Of a stretch of 64,000 nucleotides of DNA, positions 6,234-15,567 are shown one piece after another. The notes under the pieces are model-generated. The model made no database searches. It was not told where the DNA came from and saw only the letters and a list, made by a program, of their open reading frames with translations. Position 1 is the first letter of the stretch. Every line of letters begins with the position of its first letter. The translations under genes were made by a program, and so were the position numbers. This DNA comes from Lachnospiraceae bacterium (GTDB lineage Bacteria > Bacillota > Clostridia > Lachnospirales > Lachnospiraceae): positions 1-64,000 of the forward strand of contig JAHZAV010000008.1 of the NCBI GenBank assembly GCA_019423745.1. Reading direction: 5' to 3'.

Positions 6234-8741
6234 ATGAAGATGAAACTAAAAAATTTAGGAAAGAAAATATGCGCATGCTTGTTGACATTTGCAATGATAA
6301 TGCCAATGTTTTCGCAGATGAGTTTGGAAGTCCATGCGAATAAATTACCAACGGACACAGAATCAAATCAAGGAAATGAAATACAGTATTATGCTGAAAA
6401 TAATGCAGGAGATTTTAATGTTATAGGTGGAACAGCAGGGAATGAATGGGCGTATGACAATGTGGAAAATACCTTAACATTTAATACAAGTGGCGATTAC
6501 ACGATTACCGGAAATGGAGCAGTAACAACGGAAAGAATTATAATAGCCTCTAATTTTAAAGGTAACATTACCGTAGAAAATGTCAAAATTGAAATATCTA
6601 AGGACGATACTTGTGCATTTGAAGTGAAAGATAATGCAGCCCTTATATTGACTTTGAAGGATACAAACTATTTTAAGTCAGGAGACGGTATAGCAGGATT
6701 AAGAATTATTGATTCTTCTGTGACAATCAATGGAACAGGTTCATTAGAAACTAGAGTGTCTAGTTGGGGCGATGGAATTGGAATTTTTAACGGTACCCTT
6801 GTAATTGACAGTGGAACGATTAACGCTTATGGTGGAGATGGTAAAGCAGGAATTGGCGGTGATAATGCTACGATTATTATTAACGACGGTAATATCACAG
6901 CAAATGGACACATAGGTGGTGCTGGAATTGGACAGGGCAACAATAGCTCATCTAAAATAGATATTATTATCTGTGGAGGAACGATTAACGCAACTGCAAG
7001 TACACATTGGTCAGCTCCTGATGAAATAGGGCAAAGTATAGGTTACGGTTTTAATGGTAGCGGCAATGTAACAATAACTATCGAGGATGGGCAAATTGAA
7101 GCACCACAAGGAATATCTCCTGCTCCCAAACTACCTGCGCCTCAATTTGACGCAAGTACAACCGCTGCTTCGGTTACAGTGAATTTGAAAAACTATCAAA
7201 ATATTTTCGGCAAAGTACAATACAAACTTGACAATGGCGAATGGCAGGATAGTTCCGTTTTTACAGGATTGCAGGCAGATACATTTTATACGGTTTCTGT
7301 AAAATATGTAGATTCAGCTGAAATAAGTGAAACAAGCATGAATGTAAAAACGTTGAAAGACGGAAATGAAGTTATAAAAGATCCACAGGGATTAACAGCA
7401 ACTTACGGACAAAAGCTTTCTGATGTTGTGTTGCCTGCTGGCTGGTTGTGGGAAGATTCCAACACTTCTTTAGACACTATTGGTATACAAAGTTGTTCGG
7501 CTGTTTTTGATACAACAGCTTATGAAACAGAATATGATTTTTCAATGATAGCAGGATATAATGCCGATACAAAAAGTGTAAAGAGAAATCTTTCGGTTAC
7601 AGTTTCTAAAGCTGACAGTCACATCGCTATTACAACAGACAGTATGGATAAAACATATGACGCAAATGTTGTCAGTAATCCAGATGTTGAGAAAACAGGT
7701 AGTTCAAAAGATGTAGTTTTCACATGGTATCAAAATGTAAATGACAGATGGGAAAAAATTGCTTCTGCTCCGAGTGATGCAGGAAACTATAAGGTGGTTG
7801 CAAGTGTAGAAGCTGATGCTAACTATAATGGTACTTTTACGGAAAAAGAATTTACAATTAGTTTAGCAACCAATAAATGGGAAACGCCGCTTTCTATAAA
7901 CGGATGGACATACAATGAAGAACCAAATTCTCCAACAGCAACGGCGAAGTTTGGAGATGTTGTATTTACATACAGCATGGAAGAAAATGGCATATATAAA
8001 GAAGAAATGCCAACGAACGCTGGAACATATTATGTCAAAGCTACGGTTGTGGGTAATGATAACTATACAGGTTTAGAAGAAAAGGTTGCATTTGATATTA
8101 AGAAAGCAATACCTACACCTGAAACAATCACTGGTCTTGTCCTTGGACAGGGGCAGGCATTGGAAATGTTACGACTTCCAAATGGTTTTGCTTGGGAAGA
8201 TGAAAAGACCGTTGCAGACGAATGTGGACATCAGCAGTTTAAAGCAATTTATACACCAGCAGATACAGCGAACTATGAAGTTATAGAAGTAATGGTTGAT
8301 GTAGAGGTTTTACCTAAAACGATGCCACTTAATCATGTTCCGACAATTACAGCCAAAGATATTACTTTGACGGCAGGCGATAAATTTAATGACACGATTG
8401 CATTACAAGATGTTACAGCTACAGATAAAGAAGATGGTGATATTACAAAAGATATTAAAGTTATTGAGAACACCGTTGATACTTCAAAAGTCGGAACATA
8501 CGAAGTTTCTTATCAAGTAACAGACAGTCAAGGTGCTTCTGTAACAAAGACGATTAAGGTTGTAGTAAAAGCAAAACCTGTTACACCAGATAAAGAAAAT
8601 TCTACAGGAACAATCGACAGTGCTGTTAAGACAGGTGATCAGACAAATTTAGGCGTATACGCTTTACTACTTACAATGAGTGGATTGTTGCTTACAATTC
8701 TTTGGCTGTTAAAGAAAAAGGAAATCTCGCAGAACAGATAA
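6234..8741 (+). CDS. Cell-wall-anchored surface protein with Ig-like repeats
   Basis: 835 residues. Signal peptide at residues 1-35 (basic start, hydrophobic core, cleavage likely after VHA). Residues about 60-290 hold a repetitive Gly/Asn/Thr-rich beta structure (GGTINA, GGDGKAGIGG, GGAGIG) like the carbohydrate-binding/adhesin domains of gut Firmicutes. Residues 360-690 contain three to four MBG/YDG-like repeats (typical words TYDAN, DAGNY, NAGTYYVKA). Residues 700-780 form a DUF5011-type Ig domain (DKEDGDITKDI, VGTYEVSYQVTD). The C-terminus has VKTGD (798-802), a hydrophobic helix and KKK, a sortase signal of the variant common in Lachnospiraceae. It is expected to be displayed on the cell wall for binding host or plant glycans; the ligand is unknown. 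A ribosome site AGGAGA precedes the ATG. Confidence 0.8.
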   Translation: MKMKLKNLGKKICACLLTFAMIMPMFSQMSLEVHANKLPTDTESNQGNEIQYYAENNAGDFNVIGGTAGNEWAYDNVENTLTFNTSGDYTITGNGAVTTERIIIASNFKGNITVENVKIEISKDDTCAFEVKDNAALILTLKDTNYFKSGDGIAGLRIIDSSVTINGTGSLETRVSSWGDGIGIFNGTLVIDSGTINAYGGDGKAGIGGDNATIIINDGNITANGHIGGAGIGQGNNSSSKIDIIICGGTINATASTHWSAPDEIGQSIGYGFNGSGNVTITIEDGQIEAPQGISPAPKLPAPQFDASTTAASVTVNLKNYQNIFGKVQYKLDNGEWQDSSVFTGLQADTFYTVSVKYVDSAEISETSMNVKTLKDGNEVIKDPQGLTATYGQKLSDVVLPAGWLWEDSNTSLDTIGIQSCSAVFDTTAYETEYDFSMIAGYNADTKSVKRNLSVTVSKADSHIAITTDSMDKTYDANVVSNPDVEKTGSSKDVVFTWYQNVNDRWEKIASAPSDAGNYKVVASVEADANYNGTFTEKEFTISLATNKWETPLSINGWTYNEEPNSPTATAKFGDVVFTYSMEENGIYKEEMPTNAGTYYVKATVVGNDNYTGLEEKVAFDIKKAIPTPETITGLVLGQGQALEMLRLPNGFAWEDEKTVADECGHQQFKAIYTPADTANYEVIEVMVDVEVLPKTMPLNHVPTITAKDITLTAGDKFNDTIALQDVTATDKEDGDITKDIKVIENTVDTSKVGTYEVSYQVTDSQGASVTKTIKVVVKAKPVTPDKENSTGTIDSAVKTGDQTNLGVYALLLTMSGLLLTILWLLKKKEISQNR

Positions 8742-8849
8742 CAGTATGTATTTTAAGTGACTGATTATGTTATGAAAGTAATTATTAAAGAATGATTAAA
8801 AGCTGAGGAATATTGAAAGAATTTCCGGAATTTTGGAAGGAGATATATT

Positions 8850-9680
8850 ATGGCGGGGAAATTAAGAAAAATCGCAGATCAATATGCGACTATATTTTGG
8901 ATTTTATGCGTACTATTTTACATTATTGGCTACAAATTGGTGAGTGTAAATATTCTGGGGAAAACCTCATATAGTTATGATGTCGCTTTTTTAAAACTTT
9001 CACTTAGTTTTTTGGCTATCATCATGATGAAAGAGATGTACAAGGGGGAATTTTCTTTTCACCTGCGTACCGAAAAAATGATGAAAGGATTGTTGCTACT
9101 TTGGCCAGGGCTCTTGTTTTTAGTATTTAATATTTTAAAAACAAATATACAGGCAGACAAAATTGTAACAGAGACGTTGCTTATGGTTGTGATAACCAAT
9201 ATGATAACAGGTTTTTATGAAGAAATCATTATGCGCGGCATGCTTTTGGGACACATGATGAAGCACTGGAAGAATGATGAAAAGAAAGTGTTGAAATCTG
9301 TAGTTGTGACATCGATTCTTTTTGGAGCTGTTCATCTTGGAAATCTGGTATATGGAAATATACTGGATACAATATTTCAAGTTTTTTATGCGACGACATT
9401 GGGATTGGTATTCGGGGCTTCGTATCTACGTACGAAAAATTTGTGGGCATGTATATTTATTCATGGAATCATAGATGTTTCATCTGCCGTGTATACAATT
9501 AATTATGCACCTGGTGAAGAGGTCGTGGATATGGGAAGTGGAAATGGATTAATGGGAAGCGGAATCGGATTTTTGTTAGTTTTGGCAGCTAATCTGCTAT
9601 CTGTTGTTGTGTTTCTGTATGAGCTCAGAAAGAAGAAACGAGCAGAGATTGCTGAATTATGGGCAGACGAATTGTGTTAG
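8850..9680 (+). CDS. CPBP family intramembrane metalloprotease
   Basis: 276 residues with about seven membrane helices. The three catalytic motifs of the CPBP (CAAX protease/bacteriocin-processing) family are present: EE-x3-R (E124, E125, R129), F-x3-H (H162) and H-x3-D (H205, D209). These residues should bind zinc in the membrane. Ribosome site GAAGGAGA. Family members process peptides or confer self-immunity to bacteriocins; the substrate here is unknown. It follows the surface-protein gene by about 110 bases on the same strand, so the two could be co-transcribed, though no functional link is proven. An IS200 remnant directly follows its stop. Confidence 0.85.
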   Translation: MAGKLRKIADQYATIFWILCVLFYIIGYKLVSVNILGKTSYSYDVAFLKLSLSFLAIIMMKEMYKGEFSFHLRTEKMMKGLLLLWPGLLFLVFNILKTNIQADKIVTETLLMVVITNMITGFYEEIIMRGMLLGHMMKHWKNDEKKVLKSVVVTSILFGAVHLGNLVYGNILDTIFQVFYATTLGLVFGASYLRTKNLWACIFIHGIIDVSSAVYTINYAPGEEVVDMGSGNGLMGSGIGFLLVLAANLLSVVVFLYELRKKKRAEIAELWADELC

Positions 9681-9687
9681 GATTGGA

Positions 9688-9820
9688 ATTTGGGTGTGTA
9701 AGTATCACATAGTTTTTACGCCTAAATACAAGAGAAAATTATATAGAATCTATATAAAGAAAGCCAGCGTTTTTAGGCGCTGGCCGATAGCAGAGGTTTA
9801 TTGTCCCCTTCCTTTAAGAC
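9688..9820 (+). mobile_element. Remnant of an IS200/IS605-type transposase region
   Basis: In one frame the bases after the CPBP stop encode WVCKYHIVFTPKYKRKLYR, the N-terminal signature of the Y1 transposase TnpA of IS200-like elements (K-Y-H-I-V-x-x-P-K-Y-R-R). The similarity ends after about 20 residues. A hairpin GCCAGCG / CGCTGGC (9763-9784) and a T/C-rich stretch follow, like the structured end of such elements. Most of tnpA is deleted and no catalytic Tyr is present. Confidence 0.65.
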
Positions 9821-9837
9821 AGGGTGCGATTTGTTTT

Positions 9838-10635
9838 TTACCTTCTGTTTTTTAATTCAATCATATCGCCGAAGACCGGAGTTGGCATACCAAAACCTCC
9901 CGATACTTCCATGATTTGTCCTGTTGTGTAGGACGATTCATCACTTGCAAAATATAATACTGCTTGTGCAATGTTTTCTGGAGTTCCCATTCGCTTGATC
10001 GGGGTATGCTTTAAGAAGAAATTCTGGAAATCCTGGGTCAGATTCTTCATAACTGCGTCGGTTGCAGTCATGCCGGGCAGCACAGCATTACAGCGAATAT
10101 TATCACGAGCCGCTTGCGTTGCTATTAGTTTGGTAAGGTAGTTTATAGCGGCTTTGCTTGTTCCATAGCCGATCTGTGAGATATCCGGAACAGAGCCACC
10201 TACGGAGGAAATGTTAACAATACTTCCGCCTCCGTTTTTAGCCATATGTGTAATGGCAGCTTGTGAAGCAAGGAATACGCTTCCAATATTTGCGTCTAGA
10301 GTTTTTAGGAATTCATCGTATTTTGTCGATTTGATATCCAGATCTTTTCTGGGATCGGAAGTGCCGAAATTATTAACAAGGATATCTATTCTCCCTTCTT
10401 TCTGTACAGTTTCCTCAATCATACTTTTATAAGTTTCTTGTTTGGTTGCATCGTTATATACATAGGAAACAGAGCAGCCTTCAGCGGACAGGCGGTCAAT
10501 CATGGCCTGGGCGCGTTCGGGGTTTCGGGCTGCCAGATAAACTGTTGCACCTTCTCGTGCAAAAGTTTCTGCAATGGCTGCTCCAATTCCTCTGGTACTT
10601 GCTGTTACAATAGCTACTTTGTCTTTTAATCTCAT
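9838..10635 (-). CDS. SDR oxidoreductase, hydroxysteroid dehydrogenase-like
   Basis: From the ATG at 10635, which follows GGAAAGGAG by 8 bases, the protein is 265 residues. It is a classical short-chain dehydrogenase: cofactor loop TASTRGIG (11-18), NNFG (88-91), catalytic Ser about 143/144, Tyr157 and Lys161 (Y-G-T-S-K). LAARN after strand 2 suggests NADP(H) preference. The overall text, including SIVNISSVGGSVPDIS, NIRCNAVLPGM and the tail GGFG-P-TP, closely resembles clostridial 7-alpha-hydroxysteroid dehydrogenases, which oxidise or reduce bile-acid hydroxyls. An alternative is a generic 3-oxoacyl-ACP reductase-type SDR. It stands alone on the minus strand, so context does not settle the substrate. 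Confidence 0.8.
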   Translation of the reverse strand: MRLKDKVAIVTASTRGIGAAIAETFAREGATVYLAARNPERAQAMIDRLSAEGCSVSYVYNDATKQETYKSMIEETVQKEGRIDILVNNFGTSDPRKDLDIKSTKYDEFLKTLDANIGSVFLASQAAITHMAKNGGGSIVNISSVGGSVPDISQIGYGTSKAAINYLTKLIATQAARDNIRCNAVLPGMTATDAVMKNLTQDFQNFFLKHTPIKRMGTPENIAQAVLYFASDESSYTTGQIMEVSGGFGMPTPVFGDMIELKNRR

Positions 10636-10722
10636 AAGTAAATCTCCTTTCCAATATTTTCTGTTATTTTGTATTATAGTCAACTAGGAAATCTATTACC
10701 AGTGATTTAGTCACATTTCTAT

Positions 10723-10750
10723 TTGTTTCTATAGGAAATTATGATACAAT
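10723..10750 (+). promoter_or_regulatory. Possible promoter of the add operon
   Basis: TTGTTT (10723-10728), 16 bases, TACAAT (10745-10750). The -10 box is good and the -35 weak. Transcription from here would pass through the hairpin at 10772-10806. Confidence 0.4.
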
Positions 10751-10771
10751 TTGCTTACAAAATCTTATAAA

Positions 10772-10806
10772 AAGAGAAATGGATAGGCATTTCTCTCTTA
10801 TTTTTA
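10772..10806 (+). terminator. Hairpin plus T-run in the add leader (possible attenuator)
   Basis: Stem GAGAAATG / CATTTCTC with a 6-base loop, followed by TCTTATTTTT. It sits between a likely promoter and the add start codon, so it could end most transcripts before the gene. No known riboswitch consensus is visible upstream. Confidence 0.5.
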
Positions 10807-10836
10807 ATATATTATGGCTGGAAAGGCAGGCAAGCT

Positions 10837-11823
10837 ATGGAATATGAATTATTAAAAAAATTACCGAAGGTGGAACTTCATTGTCATCTGGACGGATCAT
10901 TGTCTCTGGATTTTCTGAAAGAACGTCTGAAGCAGGATATTTCTTTATCTCAGATCCAGGCAGGGTGGCAATGCAAAAACCTGGGGGAATATTTGGAAAA
11001 ATTTGATCTGCCTCTTTTGGCACTTCAAGATAAGGAGGGCTTAAAAGGAGCAGGGTATGATTTAATCCGCTCTGTTGCTGATGAAAATGTAAGATATATA
11101 GAAGTACGTTTTGCTCCTCTTCTTTCAGTGCATGAAAATTTGGGGACAGAACAGGTTATTGATAGTGTACTTCAAGGGTTAGAACAGGGAAAGAAAGAAT
11201 TTCATGTGGAGTATAATGTCATTGTCTGTGCTATGAGACATCACAGTCTGACAGCTAATTTAGATATGATCCGGAAAGCAAGACAATTTTTGGGAAAAGG
11301 AGTCTGTGCCGCTGATTTGGCAGGGAATGAGGAGGCGTATCCCATGTCTGATTTTCTGGAGCTTTTTTCCGAAGTGAAAAAATTAGACATGCCTTTTACC
11401 ATTCATGCCGGGGAGTGCGGAAGTGTAAAGAATATTGCAGATGCGGTGGAGGCAGGTGCTTCAAGAATTGGTCATGGAATTGCGATGAAAAGAGATCCTG
11501 GTGTGCGACGGCTATGCCAAGAAAAGGGAATTGGAATTGAAATGTGTCCTATTAGTAATTTGCAGACAAAAGCAGTAAAGGATATTAAAGAATATCCAAT
11601 GAACTTATTTCTTGAAGAGGGACTTTTTGTAACAGTTAATACAGATAACAGAACAGTGAGTGGAACAACCATCACGAATGAATTAATGTTTGTTCAAAAG
11701 AATTATGGAATTAATGATATTAATATTTTAGAGATGATGAAAAATGCAGTCAGGGTGTCTTTCGCTGATGACAGATTAAAGGAGCAGTTGCTTCATCTGT
11801 ATGATATATATCAGGATTTATAA
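10837..11823 (+). CDS. add: Adenosine deaminase
   Basis: 328 residues, the usual length. It converts adenosine or deoxyadenosine to inosine and ammonia in the cytoplasm. Zinc ligands and catalytic residues are in place: H15-x-H17 (VELHCHLDGS), H190 with E193 (TIHAGECG), H213 (RIGHGI) and D270-D/N271 (NTDNRTVSGT). The next gene, purine nucleoside phosphorylase, starts 15 bases after its stop, so the pair can turn adenosine into hypoxanthine plus ribose-1-phosphate. A terminator-like hairpin in the leader suggests attenuation. It belongs to a purine salvage or catabolic operon; a regulator and hydantoinase-type genes follow on the same strand but behind a terminator. Confidence 0.92.
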   Translation: MEYELLKKLPKVELHCHLDGSLSLDFLKERLKQDISLSQIQAGWQCKNLGEYLEKFDLPLLALQDKEGLKGAGYDLIRSVADENVRYIEVRFAPLLSVHENLGTEQVIDSVLQGLEQGKKEFHVEYNVIVCAMRHHSLTANLDMIRKARQFLGKGVCAADLAGNEEAYPMSDFLELFSEVKKLDMPFTIHAGECGSVKNIADAVEAGASRIGHGIAMKRDPGVRRLCQEKGIGIEMCPISNLQTKAVKDIKEYPMNLFLEEGLFVTVNTDNRTVSGTTITNELMFVQKNYGINDINILEMMKNAVRVSFADDRLKEQLLHLYDIYQDL

Positions 11824-11838
11824 AAGGAGGAGAAAAGA

Positions 11839-12657
11839 GTGCGTCCGTATGAAAAATTATTGAAGTGCAAAGAAGAAATACGTAAAATAACAGATTTTCG
11901 GCCGAAAGCAGGCCTTATTCTTGGATCCGGGCTGGGAGACTATGCCCGGAATATGAAGGTTATCTGTGAAATTCCATATCAAGAGATTCCTGGATTTCCA
12001 GTTTCTACTGTACAGGGGCATGATGGAAAATTTTTATTTGGTTATGTGAAAGATATTCCGGTTGTTTTAATGAAAGGAAGAGTTCATTATTATGAAGGAT
12101 ATCCTATGGAAGATGTAGTACTTCCAGTACGTCTTATGGGACTTTTGGGAGCAGGTACATTGATTCTTACTAATGCGGCAGGAGGGATCAACCGTGCTTT
12201 TCAGCCGGGAGATCTGATGTTGATTACAGATCATATTTCCATTGCTGTACCTAATCCTCTTCGGGGAGAAAATATAGATGAATTAGGTGTGCGTTTTCCT
12301 GATATGAGCCAGATCTACGATTTGAAGCTTCAAAAGCTGGCAAAAGAAACAGCTGCACAGCAGGGAATTTCTCTGAAGGAAGGTATATATGTACAATGTT
12401 CGGGCCCAAGTTATGAAACACCTGCAGAGATAAAAATGTTTGAACGATTGGGAGCAGATGCGGTGGGCATGAGTACAGTATGTGAGGCGATTGCCGCACG
12501 ACATATGGGGATGCAGGTGTGTGGAATTTCCTGTATTACAAATATGGCAGCAGGAATTTTGAATCAGCCATTAGATCATAAAGAGGTTCAGGAAAGTGCA
12601 GACAGAGTAAAAGTAACATTTGAAAAGTTGATTACAGGGGTAGTGCAAAGAGTTTGA
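11839..12657 (+). CDS. punA: Purine-nucleoside phosphorylase (trimeric PNP family)
   Basis: 272 residues with a GTG start following AAAGGAGGAG. It splits inosine and guanosine with phosphate into the base and ribose-1-phosphate. Family marks: LILGSGLGDY (phosphate-binding Ser30), GRVHYYEGY, TNAAGGI, GPSYETPAEI (substrate Glu) and ISCITNMAAG, all of the low-molecular-weight trimeric class rather than the hexameric DeoD class. It is coupled tightly to adenosine deaminase upstream and followed by a terminator. Together they form a two-step adenosine salvage unit. Confidence 0.92.
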   Translation: MRPYEKLLKCKEEIRKITDFRPKAGLILGSGLGDYARNMKVICEIPYQEIPGFPVSTVQGHDGKFLFGYVKDIPVVLMKGRVHYYEGYPMEDVVLPVRLMGLLGAGTLILTNAAGGINRAFQPGDLMLITDHISIAVPNPLRGENIDELGVRFPDMSQIYDLKLQKLAKETAAQQGISLKEGIYVQCSGPSYETPAEIKMFERLGADAVGMSTVCEAIAARHMGMQVCGISCITNMAAGILNQPLDHKEVQESADRVKVTFEKLITGVVQRV

Positions 12658-12710
12658 AAAGGAAAATGAGGATGCACTCTTTTGTTGACAGTCAAAAAAG
12701 AGAAAAAAGC

Positions 12711-12747
12711 ACAGTTCTTTGTTTTTGTATGGAACTGTATTTTTTTG
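12711..12747 (+). terminator. Terminator of the add-punA operon
   Basis: ACAGTTC / GAACTGT hairpin followed by ATTTTTTT. Confidence 0.8.
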
Positions 12748-12778
12748 TGAGAAAATATTACGTAATTTAGATAAATAA

Positions 12779-12833
12779 TTGACTTTTTTATTTTTGTTGG
12801 ATAAAATAATTACAGTGATACTGTAATTATTTT
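12779..12833 (+). promoter_or_regulatory. Promoter with perfect palindromic operator
   Basis: TTGACT (12779-12784), 17 bases, TAAAAT (12802-12807). A perfect 14-base inverted repeat, AAAATAATTACAGT / ACTGTAATTATTTT with a 3-base centre (12803-12833), covers the -10 box and start point. A bound dimer would block the promoter. The next gene encodes an XRE-cupin regulator, so autoregulation is likely. Confidence 0.7.
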
Positions 12834-12912
12834 ATTATTATTTAATTATTACTGATTTACAGATTAGATTTTCGAGATCCCAAAATGGGATAGTGAAAAA
12901 GAAAGGATATAT

Positions 12913-13464
12913 ATGGAGTCAATAAGTAAGAAAATCCGTCGGATTCGGCGTGAACAGAATATAACGTTAAAGGAATTGAGTGACGAGACAGAATTATCTA
13001 TTAGTTTTTTATCACAGTTTGAAAGAGAGGCGTCCTCTATAACACTTGTTTCACTAAAAAAGATTGCAGGGGCATTGAATATTTCTATGAAAGAGTTGTT
13101 TGATGATGGGGAAGATAAACATGGGCGTTTTGTACATCGAGAAAGTGACGGGTCAGGATTGATGGGGCTGGAGAAGAAGTATGCCAGCTATGAGAGGCTA
13201 AGTGGACAGTTTGAGGGCAGGAAGATAGAAAGTTTATTGCTTCGAATGGAACCTTTGCGGTCTGATTTTGAACCTTGTACTCACGAGGGAGAAGAATTTA
13301 TTTATATTTTACAGGGGCGTGCCAAGTTTACAGTAGATGGTCAGGAATATGAAGTAGGAGAGGGAGAATCCATACATTATCCATCTACTCTTCTGCATAG
13401 TATTGTGAACATAGAAGACAGGGAACTTGTCTTTTTATGTATAGTAACACCAACGATTTTCTAA
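12913..13464 (+). CDS. XRE-family regulator with C-terminal cupin sensor
   Basis: 183 residues. Residues 5-60 are a helix-turn-helix domain (ITLKELSDETELSISFLSQFERE); residues about 105-182 are a cupin barrel (EPCTHEGEEFIYILQGRAKFTVDG and YPSTLLHSIVN) that may bind a metal or small ligand. Such regulators typically sense the substrate of the operon they precede. The strong palindrome over its promoter is the likely operator. hyuA starts 54 bases after its stop with no terminator between, so regulator, hyuA, hyuB and a small cupin gene probably form one transcript. The effector is unknown; a hydantoin-, oxoproline- or ureide-like compound is an inference from the enzymes. Confidence 0.85.
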   Translation: MESISKKIRRIRREQNITLKELSDETELSISFLSQFEREASSITLVSLKKIAGALNISMKELFDDGEDKHGRFVHRESDGSGLMGLEKKYASYERLSGQFEGRKIESLLLRMEPLRSDFEPCTHEGEEFIYILQGRAKFTVDGQEYEVGEGESIHYPSTLLHSIVNIEDRELVFLCIVTPTIF

Positions 13465-13518
13465 AAAAAGAAAATCCGAAGGAAACAGTTATGTCGGTTA
13501 AGAAAGGTGGGAGAAGAA

Positions 13519-15567
13519 TTGAGAGTTGCTACAGATATTGGAGGTACATTTACAGATTTAGTTGCTGTGAATGACCAGGGAAGAACAATCATGACGAAAA
13601 GCCATACAACGCCTCCAAACTTTGAGGAGGGAGTGATACAGGTTATTCAAAAAAGCGGGATTAGACCGCAAGAAATCGCTGACTTTATTCATGGTACCAC
13701 AACCATTATTAATGCCCTGACCGAAAGGAAAGGAGCGAAGACTGGACTGATCACTACGAGAGGATTTCGAGATGTGCTGGAAATTGCCAGGTGTAATCGT
13801 CCGGATTTGTTTAATATGGTATTTGCAAAACCAAGACCCTTTATTCCAAGATACCTGCGCAAAGAAGTGACAGAAAGGATAACCTATGACGGAAAAATCG
13901 CAACACCGCTTGCGGAAGAAGAATTACCGGAGCTTGTGAAATTTTTTCAAAAAGAAGGTGTGGAAGCAGTTGCAGTGTGCTTCATCAATTCTTATGCAAA
14001 TGATACCCACGAAAGGAGAACGGTAGAGGAAATTCGAAAATTATGGCCGGATGTCTTTGTGACGTCTTCTGCAGAGGTGACGAAAGAATGGAGAGAATAT
14101 GAACGGACTTCCACGGTGACGTTAAATTCGTATGTTATGCCGGTTGCGTCTTCCTATATTGATAATCTGGATCGGCGGTTGAATGAAATCGGGTGCCATT
14201 CGAAGGAATATATTATGCAGTCGAATGGTGGAACAACTACCTTTGAGCAGGCAAAACAGACCCCTATCAATATGGTGGAGTCAGGACCAGTGGCAGGGGT
14301 TTATGGTGCGGCTATCTTAGGGCAGATGATTGGAGAGAAAAATATTATTGCATTTGACGTAGGAGGTACGACTGCCAAATGTTCTTTGATCGATGATGGA
14401 GAGGTGAAGGTGACCACGGAATATCGGATCGAGCGTACGGAAAGTTACTCAGGGTATCCTATCATGGCTCCAGTAGTTGATATTGTGGAAATTGGTAATG
14501 GAGGCGGTTCTATCGCATGGATCGATGAAGCGGGATCATTAAAGGTCGGACCACAGTCAGCGGGAGCACTTCCTGGACCGGTAGCTTATGGAATTGGAGG
14601 TACAGAACCTACAACTACAGATGCTTGTTTGGTTACCGGAAGATTATCACCAGATAATTTTGATAATGATGTAGATATGGAAGCGGTTAAAAGTGCCATA
14701 CAGGAAAAAGTTGGAGATGCATTTGGTATGGAAACGGATGAAGCAGCGATGAGTATCCTGCGAGTTGCAGAAGCAAATATGTACAATGCTTTGAAATTAA
14801 TTTCTGTTCGTCGAGGATATGATCCAAGAGATTTTTCAATGGTAGCATTTGGTGGAGGGGGACCGATGCATTGTGCATACCTGGCAAAAGAATTAAACAT
14901 CCGAAAGGTAATTGTACCTGTAGCAGCCCCAGTATTTTCGGCGTGGGGAATGTTGATGACTGATGTACGACATGATTATATCCAGACGAATATCCGCCGC
15001 ATGAACGAAGTAGAAACGGGTGAATTGAATGAGATGTGGAATCATCTCTTGCAGCAGGCACAAGAACAGTTTGTTAGAGAGGGGGTCAGGAAGGAAAATA
15101 TGGTCTGCAACTTTATTGCGGATATGAGATACATGGGGCAAGAGCATACGGTAAAAGTCAAAGTGCCGCCTATACCATGGGATGAAGAAACAAAAGCAGA
15201 AATTGTACGACGGTTTCATGAAACACATGAGCATTTTTATACATTCCGTCTCCCAGATACGCCAACTGAGATTGTGAATCTGCATCTGGTGGCCTATGGA
15301 CGTCTGGCAAAGCCAGAACTTGCCCAGCTTCCGCCACAGACAAAGCCTTTGGAAAGTGCACAAAAAGAGGTACGCAATGTATATTTTGCTGATGAAGGCT
15401 GGGAAAAGACACCAGTATACAGAAGAGAATTGCTTGGAAGCGGAGCAGTGCTGGATGGTCCGGTAATTGTAGAAGAAGAGGCGGCATCCACTGTCGTTGC
15501 CAAGGGACAGCGCCTGACAGTAGATGTTTATGGTAATCTGATTATTGAAACGGAGGTGCAGAAATAA
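13519..15567 (+). CDS. hyuA: Hydantoinase/oxoprolinase subunit A (HyuA-like)
   Basis: About 682 residues from TTG at 13519, chosen because AAAGGTGG ends 8 bases upstream and the protein then begins RVATDIGGTFTDLV as is usual; a GTG at 13507 lies inside that ribosome site. It has two actin-like ATPase signatures (DIGGTFTDL near residue 5 and AFDVGGTTAKCSLI near 280) plus FGGGGPMHCAYLA. The family performs ATP-dependent opening of cyclic imides and lactams such as N-methylhydantoin or 5-oxoproline, or acetone carboxylation, together with subunit B. Subunit B follows directly, overlapping by one base. Which ring is opened cannot be told from the sequence; no transporter gene is adjacent. Confidence 0.88.
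   Translation: MRVATDIGGTFTDLVAVNDQGRTIMTKSHTTPPNFEEGVIQVIQKSGIRPQEIADFIHGTTTIINALTERKGAKTGLITTRGFRDVLEIARCNRPDLFNMVFAKPRPFIPRYLRKEVTERITYDGKIATPLAEEELPELVKFFQKEGVEAVAVCFINSYANDTHERRTVEEIRKLWPDVFVTSSAEVTKEWREYERTSTVTLNSYVMPVASSYIDNLDRRLNEIGCHSKEYIMQSNGGTTTFEQAKQTPINMVESGPVAGVYGAAILGQMIGEKNIIAFDVGGTTAKCSLIDDGEVKVTTEYRIERTESYSGYPIMAPVVDIVEIGNGGGSIAWIDEAGSLKVGPQSAGALPGPVAYGIGGTEPTTTDACLVTGRLSPDNFDNDVDMEAVKSAIQEKVGDAFGMETDEAAMSILRVAEANMYNALKLISVRRGYDPRDFSMVAFGGGGPMHCAYLAKELNIRKVIVPVAAPVFSAWGMLMTDVRHDYIQTNIRRMNEVETGELNEMWNHLLQQAQEQFVREGVRKENMVCNFIADMRYMGQEHTVKVKVPPIPWDEETKAEIVRRFHETHEHFYTFRLPDTPTEIVNLHLVAYGRLAKPELAQLPPQTKPLESAQKEVRNVYFADEGWEKTPVYRRELLGSGAVLDGPVIVEEEAASTVVAKGQRLTVDVYGNLIIETEVQK

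Noticed and set aside
12803..12833. Palindrome as a transcription terminator
   Set aside because: It has no following T-run, is AT-rich, and covers the -10 box of a good promoter, so an operator is the better reading.
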